Shown one piece after another: positions 7,488 through 16,104 of a DNA stretch of 64,000 bases. The stretch lies in the NCBI RefSeq assembly GCF_900112155.1, contig NZ_FOKQ01000004.1, positions 135,600-199,599 of the forward strand, given 5' to 3'. A model generated the notes under the pieces. That model had not been told where the DNA came from, made no database searches, and worked only from the letters and a program-made list of their open reading frames with translations. Positions within the stretch are counted from its first letter, which is position 1, and each line of letters opens with the position of its first letter. The DNA comes from Hominimerdicola alba. GTDB taxonomy: Bacteria; Bacillota; Clostridia; Oscillospirales; Ruminococcaceae. The position numbers were made by a program, and so were the translations under genes.

Positions 7488-8450
7488 TCAGAACGCAGTT
7501 TCGTTCAGTATCTTGTAAAGCTCGTCCTCGAAAGGCTTCTTCATGGACAGTGCTTCCTGGATATCAACATCATATACCTTGTTATCCTTCATGCCTACAA
7601 CTCTGTTGCCAATGCCCTTTTCAAGCAGTTCAACAGCGTGATAGCCCATCTGTGTAGCAACAACTCTGTCTCTTACTGTAGGAGAGCCACCTCTCTGTAC
7701 GTGACCCAGGATAGTTGCTCTGGTCTCAACACCTGTCTTCTCGCTGATGATCTTTGTGATCTCGTCGGTCTTGCCAACGCCCTCAGCTACAACTACAACG
7801 AAGTGATTCTTGCCGTTCTTCATTGTGTTCTTGATCTTTTCGCAGATAGCATCGATATCATAATCCTCTTCAGGAGTGATAACAGCCTCAGCGCCAACAG
7901 CCAGACCAACGTTGATTGCTATGTAACCTGCGTTTCTGCCCATAACCTCAACAACAGAGCATCTGTCGTGGGACTGTGCAGTATCCTTGATCTTGTCGAT
8001 CATTTCCATAGCGGTATTCATAGCGGTATCATAACCGATTGTATACTCAGTGCAGGAGATATCGTTGTCGATAGTGCCGGGAAGACCTATGCAGGGGATA
8101 CCCATTGCTGAAAGGTCAGCTGCACCTCTGAAAGAACCGTCGCCGCCGATAACTACTATACCGTCAAGGCCCAGTTCCCTGCACTTGTCTCTGCCCTTAG
8201 CAACGCCTTCTTTTTCCCTGAATTCAGGACATCTTGCTGTATAAAGGCAAGTGCCGCCTCTCTGGATAATGCCTGATACAGATCTTGCGTTCATCTCAAA
8301 GACTTCACCGTTCAGCAGGCCGTTGTAACCACGCTGGATACCAACTACTTCCATGCCTCTCTGAAGAGCTGCTCTGCAAACTGCTCTTACAGCAGCATTC
8401 ATTCCGGGAGCATCGCCGCCGCTTGTAAGAACGCCGATTTTCTTTGCCAT
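7488..8450 (-). CDS. pfkA: ATP-dependent 6-phosphofructokinase
   Basis: 320 residues, the usual length of bacterial PfkA. It phosphorylates fructose-6-phosphate in glycolysis. Visible motifs: the ATP loop GVLTSGGDAPGMNAAVR at the N-terminus, GGDGSFRGA, the catalytic block GLPGTIDNDISCTEYTIGYDTA (catalytic Asp in TIDND) and GHVQRGGSPTVRDRV. The ATG at 8450 has GGAGG upstream. It has its own promoter with a possible CcpA site just upstream, and a terminator at 7334-7363. Confidence 0.97.
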   Translation of the reverse strand: MAKKIGVLTSGGDAPGMNAAVRAVCRAALQRGMEVVGIQRGYNGLLNGEVFEMNARSVSGIIQRGGTCLYTARCPEFREKEGVAKGRDKCRELGLDGIVVIGGDGSFRGAADLSAMGIPCIGLPGTIDNDISCTEYTIGYDTAMNTAMEMIDKIKDTAQSHDRCSVVEVMGRNAGYIAINVGLAVGAEAVITPEEDYDIDAICEKIKNTMKNGKNHFVVVVAEGVGKTDEITKIISEKTGVETRATILGHVQRGGSPTVRDRVVATQMGYHAVELLEKGIGNRVVGMKDNKVYDVDIQEALSMKKPFEDELYKILNETAF

Positions 8451-8518
8451 AAAATATACCTCCAAATTCGGGCTGTTTGTCCATTATATGCCCTTTTCTT
8501 CTCAATTTTCCAAATCTA

Positions 8519-8567
8519 AGAATAACACAAAGCCCTCGGAATGTCAAGGGCTTTGAGCACGTTTTCA
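8519..8567 (-). promoter_or_regulatory. pfkA promoter with possible catabolite-response element
   Basis: On the minus strand, TTGACA (8547-8542), 17-base spacer, TATTCT (8524-8519). Upstream of the -35, TGAAAACGTGCTCA (8567-8554) resembles a CcpA cre site; a site in this position usually activates. A hairpin AAAGCCCT/AGGGCTTT overlaps the -35 and may also end the upstream transcript. Confidence 0.55.
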
Positions 8568-8632
8568 CATTTTTTCAAAAACGTTTTAGATGAAGTTCAT
8601 TATTTAATGCAATATTCCGAAAACGTTTGATA

Positions 8633-10564
8633 TCAGTAGAATACAACTCCACCGTTGTTGTCGTCTCCGTTGTTCTGATTGTCCGTATTTTCGGGCTGAT
8701 CCGTGTTGGCGGGATCATTTGAAGACACGGGAGGATCGGTATGGGGAGCCCAAGGATCCTGTGTATCCACGGAGAGCTGAGGCTCTGTTGTGCCGCCGCT
8801 GACAGATGTGGAAGACTTGGTAGTAGTCTCGGGCGGTTTGCCAAGGCTGACCGTTACGGTGAGGATATCGCCCTCTTCGATATTTATCCAGCCGCCTGCA
8901 GGTATGCTGGTCTTGAACACTAAACCGTAAGGCACCGACTTGCTGTAATCTTCAGCAACGCTGTATTTGATGTTCAGACTGTCCAGCAGGCTGATATACT
9001 CGCTCTTGGAATAATTCGTGCAGTCGGGCACGGGTATTACTGAAGGTCCTGCACATACATCAAGCACCAGTTCATTCTTTCTCTTGGGGTCATAATCCGT
9101 TCCTTCGGGAATGCTCTGGCTCTTTACATAGCCGCGGTCATACTCGTCAGAGTAGTAATACTTCGGCTTAAGGGTGAACTCGTCGCCCATCTTCTTTTCG
9201 ACCTCGGTATAGTACAGACCCACCAGATTCGGCATTATCGAACCTCTGCCGTACTCGGTGTCATCATCGTCATCCTTGGCTGCGGTGGTGATAGTGGCTG
9301 TGCCGTAATCGTAGCTGTCCTCTTCCTCGCTATCCGAAACTTCTTCCGCAGGAGCACGGGATACTGTGGTTGTACTGGTATCAGGTGGAGCGAAAAGCTG
9401 GGTCATAAGATATATGCCTATCACCAGCAGTACGCCAAGCACGCAGAGTCCGACTATTGTAGCCACTTTACTGCTCTTCTTAGCAGCAGGTCTTCTGCGC
9501 TGATACTCTTCCTCATCGTCCTCCTCGTCGCGGTAGCGTCTTTCCTCGCGGGGAACGTGCTGTATCGGTATAGTCTGGGTAGAGCCTTTGGGATGTTCTA
9601 TCCTTGAGGGCTGTTCAAACAAACCCGAAACAAGCTCGGTGACAGTTTGTGTTCTCTCCTCGCCGCGCACAGCCATAGCCTGTGCCAGGGCATCGGAGAT
9701 ATGCAGGGGGATACGGGGATTTATGCGGGAAGCTTCCATCAGCGTATCATTGTGTATCCTGGTGTTGGCATCAAGGGGCATATTACCGGTGAGTATGCGG
9801 TATATGACCGCAGCCACCGCATAAACGTCCGTCCATGTACCCTGCCACTGAAGTGACGAATACTGTTCGGGTGCTGTATAACCCGAATAGAACTCAGGCA
9901 TCATGCCTGTATTCGATGTCCTGATGGAACTAATGCAGAAGCCCGTGAGCTTCAGCTCGCCGTCGGTGGTGACTATTATATTCTCGGGGGAGATACCTCT
10001 GTGGATTATCCCCGCATTGTGGATTATATTCAGCGTAGTGAACAGGGGCACGAACAGCTTCTTTACCTGTTCCCATGTAAGGAAGCCCTTGTTCGACTGC
10101 AGAAATTTCTTCAGGGATACGCCCTCAACATATTCAAGTATCACGTAGGTCGTATTGTTCTCGGCGAACATATCCTTTGCAGTGACGATATGAGTGAGGT
10201 TCCTCATTCTTGAAAGCACCTTGTTCATATCGGCAAATTCGGACATGAAAGTTTTATACTTCGCCAGACAGTCCCTGTTTACGTTCAGGGTCAGACCGTC
10301 GGGTCCTCTCTCGCACAGCGTATCGGGCATATATTCACGGCAGACGCACTTGCATTTGCCGACCATATCATAGCATATATACGAAGCACCCTCGCCGTTA
10401 TATGAGAGCATCTTACCTATGACATATCTGTTATCCAGCACCGTTCTGGGTGCCAGATAAGCCTGTAAATGGGGGATATCGTCCGTATAACTGCAATAAT
10501 GGCAGTGTCCGTCCGCTCCCAGCTCGTTCATGCAGCCCATGCACAGCTTGACACTCGGCTCCAT
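8633..10564 (-). CDS. Membrane pseudokinase with zinc ribbon and PASTA domains
   Basis: 643 residues. Order: zinc ribbon (CMGCMNELGADGHCHYC, residues 8-24), protein-kinase fold (~45-318), acidic linker, one membrane helix (~367-391), and two PASTA domains outside (~444-580) that in PknB/PrkC proteins sense peptidoglycan. All three catalytic positions appear lost: the expected VAIK lysine is Arg (CVCREYMP), HRD is HRG (HRGISPENI) and DFG is GFC (KLTGFC). I therefore call it a pseudokinase, probably a scaffold or regulator rather than an active kinase. The start at 10564 has AAGGAGG 7 bases upstream. The C-terminal tail is Thr/Ser/Asp-rich. It has its own promoter. Confidence 0.85.
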   Translation of the reverse strand: MEPSVKLCMGCMNELGADGHCHYCSYTDDIPHLQAYLAPRTVLDNRYVIGKMLSYNGEGASYICYDMVGKCKCVCREYMPDTLCERGPDGLTLNVNRDCLAKYKTFMSEFADMNKVLSRMRNLTHIVTAKDMFAENNTTYVILEYVEGVSLKKFLQSNKGFLTWEQVKKLFVPLFTTLNIIHNAGIIHRGISPENIIVTTDGELKLTGFCISSIRTSNTGMMPEFYSGYTAPEQYSSLQWQGTWTDVYAVAAVIYRILTGNMPLDANTRIHNDTLMEASRINPRIPLHISDALAQAMAVRGEERTQTVTELVSGLFEQPSRIEHPKGSTQTIPIQHVPREERRYRDEEDDEEEYQRRRPAAKKSSKVATIVGLCVLGVLLVIGIYLMTQLFAPPDTSTTTVSRAPAEEVSDSEEEDSYDYGTATITTAAKDDDDDTEYGRGSIMPNLVGLYYTEVEKKMGDEFTLKPKYYYSDEYDRGYVKSQSIPEGTDYDPKRKNELVLDVCAGPSVIPVPDCTNYSKSEYISLLDSLNIKYSVAEDYSKSVPYGLVFKTSIPAGGWINIEEGDILTVTVSLGKPPETTTKSSTSVSGGTTEPQLSVDTQDPWAPHTDPPVSSNDPANTDQPENTDNQNNGDDNNGGVVFY

Positions 10565-10657
10565 ACCGAACCTCCTTACTTTCAAATCGGCGTTCATCCC
10601 GCCGTTTACTTTCCCATTGATAAGTCCCGCGAAACTCTGTCCCGGGACGCTTCAATA

Positions 10658-10686
10658 ATATTACCAACTTTTCGCATCAAAGTCAA
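10658..10686 (-). promoter_or_regulatory. Promoter of the pseudokinase gene
   Basis: On the minus strand, TTGACT (10686-10681), 17-base spacer, TAATAT (10663-10658). Confidence 0.55.
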
Positions 10687-10759
10687 GGGATTTTCCTTAA
10701 CTGTACTTGTTGTGAAACAATTTGTATTCTTTCTGTAAGAACTGGTTGTCCTCACGTAA

Positions 10760-11593
10760 TCATCTTAACAATTTCTTGTAAAATCTTCCTGTCAGCGATG
10801 ATGGCAGCAGGAACATCACAAGCTGCGCAGCAGTGGTCACGGTAAAGTCCCACAGTCCTGAGAATCCGGAGCGGTATATCTTCCAGCGCACCGCTATGAA
10901 ACTCCTGGTATTTGCCCAGTTGCGGCGTCTGTCATAATTTCCGCCGTTGACACGGTATCTCACCAGCACTTTGGGGATATTTCTGCCCACAGCCCCCGCA
11001 GCCAGCATACGCACCACGAAATCGTAGTCCTCACAGCGCCTTACCGTCGTATAACCACCTATCTTATCCACCCATGACTTCTTATAAACCAAAGTGGGGT
11101 TATTGAAAGGATTTCTGCGCCTTGCGTACTTCCTTATTGCGGAATTTCCCGAGGGGGTCTTCCTGACAGCTATCTCCTCTCCCGTGTCGCTGTCGAATTC
11201 GCTTATATAAGCGCCCAGCATATCAACTCCGGGATGCTTCGCCATCATGTACATGGAGAGCTCACAGCGTTCGGGTAAAGCGATATCATCCGAGTCCATC
11301 TTTACGATATACTCGTTCCTGCACATTTTAAGTCCTTCATTAGCGCAGTGACCCACGCCCATATTCTTGGGCAGGCGCAGCACGCGGAAGCACTCATGCT
11401 TCTGCTCATACTCATCGATAACGCTGTCCAGTTCCTTTGTCAGCGGGCCGTCGCAGACCAGCACGAAATCATCGGGTGCAAAAGTCTGCCCCAGCATACT
11501 ATCGATACATTCTTTAAGGAACTCAGGTTTTTCTCCCTTATACACAGACATAAGCACACTGTACTCGGGAAGCCTGACACCATCTTTCTCCAT
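10760..11593 (-). CDS. Family 2 glycosyltransferase
   Basis: 277 residues with the GT-A fold: YSVLMSVYKGEKPEFLKECIDSML at the N-terminus, the metal-binding DSDD in VKMDSDDIALPERCE, and the later acidic block RRCEDYDFVVRML. GT2 enzymes add a sugar from a nucleotide-sugar to an envelope glycan; the donor and acceptor cannot be read from the sequence. A hydrophobic stretch near the C-terminus (TVTTAAQLVMFLLPSSL) suggests membrane contact. GGAGGTG precedes the ATG, and the gene has its own promoter, so it appears monocistronic. Confidence 0.9.
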   Translation of the reverse strand: MEKDGVRLPEYSVLMSVYKGEKPEFLKECIDSMLGQTFAPDDFVLVCDGPLTKELDSVIDEYEQKHECFRVLRLPKNMGVGHCANEGLKMCRNEYIVKMDSDDIALPERCELSMYMMAKHPGVDMLGAYISEFDSDTGEEIAVRKTPSGNSAIRKYARRRNPFNNPTLVYKKSWVDKIGGYTTVRRCEDYDFVVRMLAAGAVGRNIPKVLVRYRVNGGNYDRRRNWANTRSFIAVRWKIYRSGFSGLWDFTVTTAAQLVMFLLPSSLTGRFYKKLLR

Positions 11594-11626
11594 TTCTCAC
11601 ACCTCCGCGGTGTCACATATATAGTT

Positions 11627-11655
11627 ATTGTAACATTTTTCTTGGGTTTTGTCAA
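11627..11655 (-). promoter_or_regulatory. Promoter of the glycosyltransferase gene
   Basis: On the minus strand, TTGACA (11655-11650), 17-base spacer, TACAAT (11632-11627). Confidence 0.75.
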
Positions 11656-11686
11656 CATAGAGGTTACGGAACTTGCGATTTATGCC

Positions 11687-11744
11687 AAAAAGAGAGCTTT
11701 TAGTCAAGCTTTTCGCGAAAGGCTTGACCCCAAAGCTCTCTTTT
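11687..11744 (-). terminator. Terminator hairpin built from a dispersed repeat motif
   Basis: The outer stem pairs AAAAGAGAGCTTT (11688-11700) with AAAGCTCTCTTTT (11732-11744); the inner stem is GTCAAGC/GCTTGAC around TTTTCGCGAAAG. The inner part differs by one base from a 22-bp perfect palindrome at 52011-52032, and AGCTTT-N4-CAAGC is shared as well. It ends transcription of the DUF624 gene and appears to be a fragment of the repeat family described at 51956-52693. Confidence 0.7.
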
Positions 11745-11784
11745 ATAGTATCTGAGTACTTGCTGCTCTGCTACTGTCCGATAT

Positions 11785-12678
11785 TTACTTTATCATCTTT
11801 GGCTTTGACTTTTTCTGAACAGGTACCGCCACTTCCTCGGCTGCCTTGTCCTCGAAAAGAACTTCATCTGGATCAATATCTTTGTCCTCGGGGTTCTTCT
11901 CGCCTGTCTTATCGTAATAAGGCTGTATAACGTACTTGCGTATTACGGGATAGCAATTGAAGCACGCAACGAAAGTCAGGAACGTGAATGGGAAGAACAT
12001 CAGAAGTGTCATCGCCAGGGCTATCGTTGATGGTAATATCAGTAATATATAGTTGAATGCTATCACAAACAGTGAAGCCAGCAGTGTGTATATGGTCTTT
12101 TTGAGACCTATCGACACGAGGAACAGCGAGTTGCGGAGTATCTGTTTCATCGTCAGGGTGGTGGAGCACATCATCTGATAGATGTAGAAGTGCATCATGA
12201 AGAATACCAGCATACACGACAGGCAGAGTACATAAGGCACGTACATTATGCTGTTTTCCTGCGCCATTTTGCTGTACATCGGCACGCCCACAATAAAGCT
12301 GACTATTGCTATAGAATCGATATAGCCCATAATAAGACCCTGCTTCAGGTTAAGTTTGAATGCCTTGCGGAAATCGTGAAGCATGAATGTGGGACGCTCC
12401 TGCGAATAGTTGCGCACTACTCTTGTCATAGCCGCTGTGGCAGGTCCCATTATGCCAGATATCACCACCAGCAGCAGCCATTTCATATCACCTGTAAAAG
12501 ATACCCCCATCAGTGCCGCGACCAGCGGTACCGTGAACAGGAAGTACAGCAGGTTAAGCCCCATAAGATGCCACATATGTCTGAAATATACTTCCCAGAA
12601 TTTGAAGAACGGACGCTTCTCGTGAGGAGTTTTCAGCACTCCTCTTCCGGGCGTATCGTAATTTCCGAAAAATCCCAT
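11785..12678 (-). CDS. DUF624 (YesL-like) membrane protein
   Basis: 297 residues beginning MGFFGNYDTPGRGVLK, the usual opening of DUF624 proteins. Five to six hydrophobic helices follow (MGLNLLYFLFTVPLVAALM; YVPYVLCLSCMLVFFMMHFYIYQ; FVIAFNYILLILPSTIALAM and others) and a charged cytoplasmic tail ending KKSKPKMIK. Members often sit beside carbohydrate transport genes, but the function is unproven, and here the neighbours give no such link. The start at 12678 has AAGGAG upstream. The upstream SpoIIM-like gene ends 39 bases before it. Confidence 0.8.
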   Translation of the reverse strand: MGFFGNYDTPGRGVLKTPHEKRPFFKFWEVYFRHMWHLMGLNLLYFLFTVPLVAALMGVSFTGDMKWLLLVVISGIMGPATAAMTRVVRNYSQERPTFMLHDFRKAFKLNLKQGLIMGYIDSIAIVSFIVGVPMYSKMAQENSIMYVPYVLCLSCMLVFFMMHFYIYQMMCSTTLTMKQILRNSLFLVSIGLKKTIYTLLASLFVIAFNYILLILPSTIALAMTLLMFFPFTFLTFVACFNCYPVIRKYVIQPYYDKTGEKNPEDKDIDPDEVLFEDKAAEEVAVPVQKKSKPKMIK

Positions 12679-12717
12679 TTTACTCTCCTTGTTTTTAATC
12701 ACTGACAGACCTTTCTG

Positions 12718-13332
12718 TCAGACAAGCTTTCCAATAAACAAATAACAGCAGATTGTATCAGCACCTGCCGCCAGAGCCAGCATAGCTTCGATGACCAGCA
12801 GTTTCGCCCCGTAGAGCTTCACAGCTCCCGAAGGATCGCAGCCACGTCCACCCGACAAAGTAAGCCTCAGGTAGATGTTTGAAAGGCTGAGAGCCTCCCT
12901 TGCTGCCGCTGCCAGTGCCAGCGCAGATATCACTGCACCCGGCAGGAACAGTCCCGCTGCATAAAGGATATCTCCTCTGCCTGCGGTACTGTAAAGCTGT
13001 GCCGCCTTATGACCTGTACCCATGCCTCTCAGCATGATGAGAAGTACTTCAAAGGGCTGTCCCACAGCACAGAATCCTGCGGCAGCAATTCCCAGCAGGA
13101 ATACCGTGCTTCCCAGCAGAGAGCCGGCCATAACGCTGCCAAGGTCGGTCTGCAAAAGGCGCTCCATCTCACCTGAGGGAGATATCAGCCTATTTAGCTG
13201 AGTATCAGCCGAAAGGCAGAAGCACATCGTCCCGATGAGCACACCTGTCAGCATGGCGCCGCACATAAAAGCGAATGTGCCTGCGCTGTAACTTGCTCTG
13301 TTTTCGTCTGTCCTGCAGGGGCTCGTCTGCAT
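12718..13332 (-). CDS. SpoIIM-like (DUF95) membrane protein
   Basis: 204 residues with four to five hydrophobic helices. The block PFEVLLIMLRGMGTGHKAAQLYSTAGRGDILYAA followed by LPGAVISALALAAAARE resembles the stage II sporulation protein M family (hydrophobic, RGxGxG, LP...A). SpoIIM is part of the engulfment machinery in endospore formers; many non-sporulation relatives exist. Four start codons in a row (GTG-ATG-ATG-ATG) follow the GAGGTG site; the last ATG (13332) has the best spacing. Family assignment is tentative. Confidence 0.5.
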   Translation of the reverse strand: MQTSPCRTDENRASYSAGTFAFMCGAMLTGVLIGTMCFCLSADTQLNRLISPSGEMERLLQTDLGSVMAGSLLGSTVFLLGIAAAGFCAVGQPFEVLLIMLRGMGTGHKAAQLYSTAGRGDILYAAGLFLPGAVISALALAAAAREALSLSNIYLRLTLSGGRGCDPSGAVKLYGAKLLVIEAMLALAAGADTICCYLFIGKLV

Positions 13333-13385
13333 CATCATCACCTCGATAACAATACTATGCCCACTGCGGAAATATTATTACTGTA

Positions 13386-14189
13386 TTATTTTGCCAGTTC
13401 GTAAGCCCTGTTTGTGCAAGCTTCGCAGCATTCCTTTACTGCCTTTTCGATATTGTTTGCTCTCAGCTTTTCAAGACCTGCGATAGTTGTACCGCCCTTT
13501 GAGGAAACCATGGTTATCAGCTCATCAAGAGTTTTGCCGCTGTCGGTTATCATCTTTGCAGAGCCGATCAGCGATTTAGCAAACAGATCGGTAGCAGCCT
13601 TTTCATCAATGCCAACGCTCTTTGCGTAGTCGATAAAGCACTGAGCATACAGATAAATGAAAGCGGGAGAAGAACCGTTTATGGCGATTACCTCTTTCAT
13701 CTTATCCTTGGGCAGTACAGAGTATATACCGCATGAACCGAATATCCTGCAAACCAGTGCGAACTCTTCATCAGTAACGCTGTCAGACTTTGCAAGAGCG
13801 GTAGCACCTTCGCCAAGCAGCAGAGGAGTATTGGGCATTACCATAACTACCTTTGCGCCCTCAATAGTCTTTGAAGCGATATTATCGTCTGTTACGCCTG
13901 CGCATATTGATACGATCACCTTATCCTTGGTAACTTCGCCCTTTATTTTAGCAAGAACTTCGTCAAGCTGCTGGGGCTTTATAGCAAGAAATACGATATC
14001 GCAGGCAGCAGTGAGTTCAGCTTCACTACCGAGACCTGTTGCGCCGATAGACTTAGCTCTATCCTCAGCGGCCTCGAAGCTGTCGTATGCATACAGTTCT
14101 ACTTCGCTGTTCATGGTACTTCCGACGATACCTTTCATGATAGCGCTGCCCATATTGCCTGCGCCGATAAATCCTACTTTATAACTCAT
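13386..14189 (-). CDS. proC: Pyrroline-5-carboxylate reductase
   Basis: 267 residues, the family's usual length. It catalyses the last step of proline synthesis with NAD(P)H. The Rossmann start VGFIGAGNMGSAIMKGI and the C-terminal signature block GGTTIAGLEKLRANNIEKAV are clear, as is VMPNTPLLLGEGATAL. GGAAG precedes the ATG. The gene has its own promoter at 14225-14253. Confidence 0.97.
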   Translation of the reverse strand: MSYKVGFIGAGNMGSAIMKGIVGSTMNSEVELYAYDSFEAAEDRAKSIGATGLGSEAELTAACDIVFLAIKPQQLDEVLAKIKGEVTKDKVIVSICAGVTDDNIASKTIEGAKVVMVMPNTPLLLGEGATALAKSDSVTDEEFALVCRIFGSCGIYSVLPKDKMKEVIAINGSSPAFIYLYAQCFIDYAKSVGIDEKAATDLFAKSLIGSAKMITDSGKTLDELITMVSSKGGTTIAGLEKLRANNIEKAVKECCEACTNRAYELAK

Positions 14190-14224
14190 TTTGTCACACT
14201 TCCAATCAAAAAATAGATATAGTT

Positions 14225-14253
14225 ATTGTATCACATTTATTGCGATATTTCAA
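14225..14253 (-). promoter_or_regulatory. Promoter of proC
   Basis: On the minus strand, TTGAAA (14253-14248), 17-base spacer, TACAAT (14230-14225). Confidence 0.65.
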
Positions 14254-14320
14254 GTATATTTTATGAAGAAACTCCAATGTTGAGGCGACCAAGTGAAGAA
14301 AGCTGCCAAAGAGGGGAACT

Positions 14321-14827
14321 TTAGATTATTTTGGAAAAAGAACAGATAGCATCAAGCAGCGGTTCGTGCTTGGTGGGATTATCAGATACAATATCACGGA
14401 CTATCTTGCCGTTTTCAAATAGCCTTATCCCTGCGGTGATGCCATCGATCATCACACTGTTTTGCGGATCATCGGCTTTATCGGAATATTCCTGTGCTTT
14501 TAAAATGAGATCATCAACAATCTCGGGTTTCGGAAAAATTATCTTGCAGAAAATGTCGTTTCGTTTTGCGGGATGATTATCATTTTCAACGGCTGTAAAG
14601 TGCAGTGAATTGCTTTCTGCCCCTGAATGATCGGCATATCTTGTATAGACGCAGCTGGCTCTGTAAATGCCGTCTTTTACAGATATCTGCACATAGAAAG
14701 CCTTGAACCTGAATGATGGAAGGCAATAGCAGTCGAACAGGACTTCATCATCGGGCAAAAGAAGATGGTATTCGTTCATATAACGTCTTGCAATCATGAT
14801 ATTTTCGCTTATCTCTTGTTGTGTCAT
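14321..14827 (-). CDS. Hypothetical protein, 168 residues
   Basis: I do not recognise the family. The protein is soluble, with no signal peptide or membrane helix, and mixed alpha/beta composition (LLLPDDEVLFDCYCLPSFRFKAFYVQ; TAVENDNHPAKRNDIFCKIIFPKP). The start at 14827 was chosen because GGAG lies 6 bases upstream; two earlier in-frame starts fall inside or next to the rpsI terminator hairpin. The gene lies directly downstream of that terminator and shows no promoter of its own, so it is probably expressed by read-through. Confidence 0.6.
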   Translation of the reverse strand: MTQQEISENIMIARRYMNEYHLLLPDDEVLFDCYCLPSFRFKAFYVQISVKDGIYRASCVYTRYADHSGAESNSLHFTAVENDNHPAKRNDIFCKIIFPKPEIVDDLILKAQEYSDKADDPQNSVMIDGITAGIRLFENGKIVRDIVSDNPTKHEPLLDAICSFSKII

Positions 14828-14841
14828 ATTCTGCTCCATTC

Positions 14842-14877
14842 TAATAAATAAGGCATCCACCAAACGATGGATGCCTT
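14842..14877 (-). terminator. Terminator of rplM-rpsI
   Basis: A perfect 10-bp stem AAGGCATCCA/TGGATGCCTT on the minus strand followed by ATTTATT. The next gene starts only 15 bases later. Confidence 0.75.
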
Positions 14878-14912
14878 GAAATGTTTTTGAAGTATTCCCA
14901 ATAGGGATAAAA

Positions 14913-15314
14913 TTATCTCTTTGAGAACTGAGGTGCGCGACGAGCAGCCTTCAGACCGTACTTCTTTCTTTCCTTCATTCTGGGGTCACGAGTGAGGAAG
15001 CCTTCCTTCTTCAGGAGAGGTCTGAACTCATCGCTTGCCTGGAGCAGAGCTCTGGAAATACCGTGTCTGATAGCGCCTGCCTGACCTGTAACACCGCCGC
15101 CTGTAACAGTGCAGACAATGTCATACTTGTCAACAGTATCAGTAACAGCGAAAGGCTGACGAACGATCAGCTTGAGGGTCTCAAGACCGAAATAATCGTC
15201 GATGTCTCTGCCGTTGATAGTAACCTTACCTGTACCCTCGTAAACACGAACGCGGGCAACAGAGTGCTTTCTTCTGCCTGTGCCATAGAAATATGGCTGC
15301 TTGGATTCGTACAT
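14913..15314 (-). CDS. rpsI: 30S ribosomal protein S9
   Basis: 133 residues with the S9 hallmarks [36 protein letters not shown] and the basic C-terminal tail ending RAPQFSKR, whose last residues reach the P-site tRNA. The start at 15314 has AAAGGAGC upstream; longer in-frame starts lack a site. It forms the conserved rplM-rpsI operon, 16 bases after rplM. Confidence 0.97.
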   Translation of the reverse strand: MYESKQPYFYGTGRRKHSVARVRVYEGTGKVTINGRDIDDYFGLETLKLIVRQPFAVTDTVDKYDIVCTVTGGGVTGQAGAIRHGISRALLQASDEFRPLLKKEGFLTRDPRMKERKKYGLKAARRAPQFSKR

Positions 15315-15330
15315 TCTGATTGCTCCTTTC

Positions 15331-15759
15331 TTACAGCTCGTACTTTTCGGGCTTCTGTGCAGCATTGTTATGCTCAGCACCCTTATAAACTCTCAGTCTC
15401 TTAGCAGCAGCTCTGCCCAGAGTGTTGTTGGGGAGCATACCCTCAACAGCAATAGTCATAGCTCTGTCGGACTGCTCAGCCATCAGCTTGTCATAGCCGA
15501 TCTCCTTCAGACCGCCTATCCAACCGGTGTGGTGGTAGAACTTCTTCTGCTGGAGCTTCTTACCTGTGAGAACAGCCTTGTCGCTGTTGATGATGATTAC
15601 GTGGTCGCCGCAGTCAGCGTGAGGTGCATAAGTAGGCTTATGCTTACCACGAAGAATAGTAGCTGCCTTAGCGGCAACTCTACCGAGGGACTGACCCTCA
15701 GCGTCGATGATATACCACTTGCGGGTGATGTCCGCAGCCTTGGGCATATAAGTAGACAT
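15331..15759 (-). CDS. rplM: 50S ribosomal protein L13
   Basis: 142 residues with the L13 core [36 protein letters not shown] and [20 protein letters not shown]13 is an early-assembly protein of the large subunit. TAAGGAGG precedes the ATG. A consensus promoter lies at 15854-15882, and the ~90-nt untranslated region may hold an autoregulatory leader. Confidence 0.97.
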   Translation of the reverse strand: MSTYMPKAADITRKWYIIDAEGQSLGRVAAKAATILRGKHKPTYAPHADCGDHVIIINSDKAVLTGKKLQQKKFYHHTGWIGGLKEIGYDKLMAEQSDRAMTIAVEGMLPNNTLGRAAAKRLRVYKGAEHNNAAQKPEKYEL

Positions 15760-15847
15760 ATCGTATCCTCCTTAAAATATCGTGTACGGTAAAAACCGTT
15801 CTATCTGCCCGAGGACGCACGCAAGACGACCTTCGGGATTCGCAACG
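15760..15847 (-). promoter_or_regulatory. Candidate L13 (rplM) leader
   Basis: The 5' untranslated region of rplM is short and structured: a stem CCCGA(A)GG.../...CCTCGGG and a small stem ACGGT/ACCGT just before the ribosome binding site. Firmicute rplM-rpsI operons often carry an L13 leader here that binds the protein product. I assign it by position and structure, not by a profile match. Confidence 0.4.
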
Positions 15848-15853
15848 TAAGCT

Positions 15854-15882
15854 ATTATACAACATCTTTCCGCCAATGTCAA
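15854..15882 (-). promoter_or_regulatory. Promoter of rplM-rpsI
   Basis: On the minus strand, perfect TTGACA (15882-15877), 17-base spacer, TATAAT (15859-15854). From 15905 to 15970 the plus strand is a T/C-rich tract without a gene. Confidence 0.85.
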
Positions 15883-16037
15883 TAGTCAATACGCCGAATT
15901 TTTAATTTATATCCCTCATTCTCTTGATTTCTCTTTAAATCTCTTTGTTTTTCTCGATTTCTCGTTTGCTGTTTCATTTTTCGTTCACAGGTGAAAATGC
16001 ACAGTATTACGGGATAAAACTTGTGCTTTTACAGCAA

Positions 16038-16066
16038 ATATCCCCCACAGTATGTGCAGGGGATAT
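16038..16066 (-). terminator. Probable terminator of the sigma/anti-sigma operon
   Basis: Stem ATATCCCC/GGGGATAT downstream of the anti-sigma gene; the following T tract is weak (ATATTTGC). Confidence 0.5.
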
Positions 16067-16104
16067 GTTATTGCCGGATGATCATTTTCACCGACTCATG
16101 ATCT

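Noticed and set aside
7257..8111. 284-codon plus-strand frame over the pfkA terminator and gene
   Set aside because: It runs through the pfkA terminator and the reverse of pfkA; no ribosome binding site or family.
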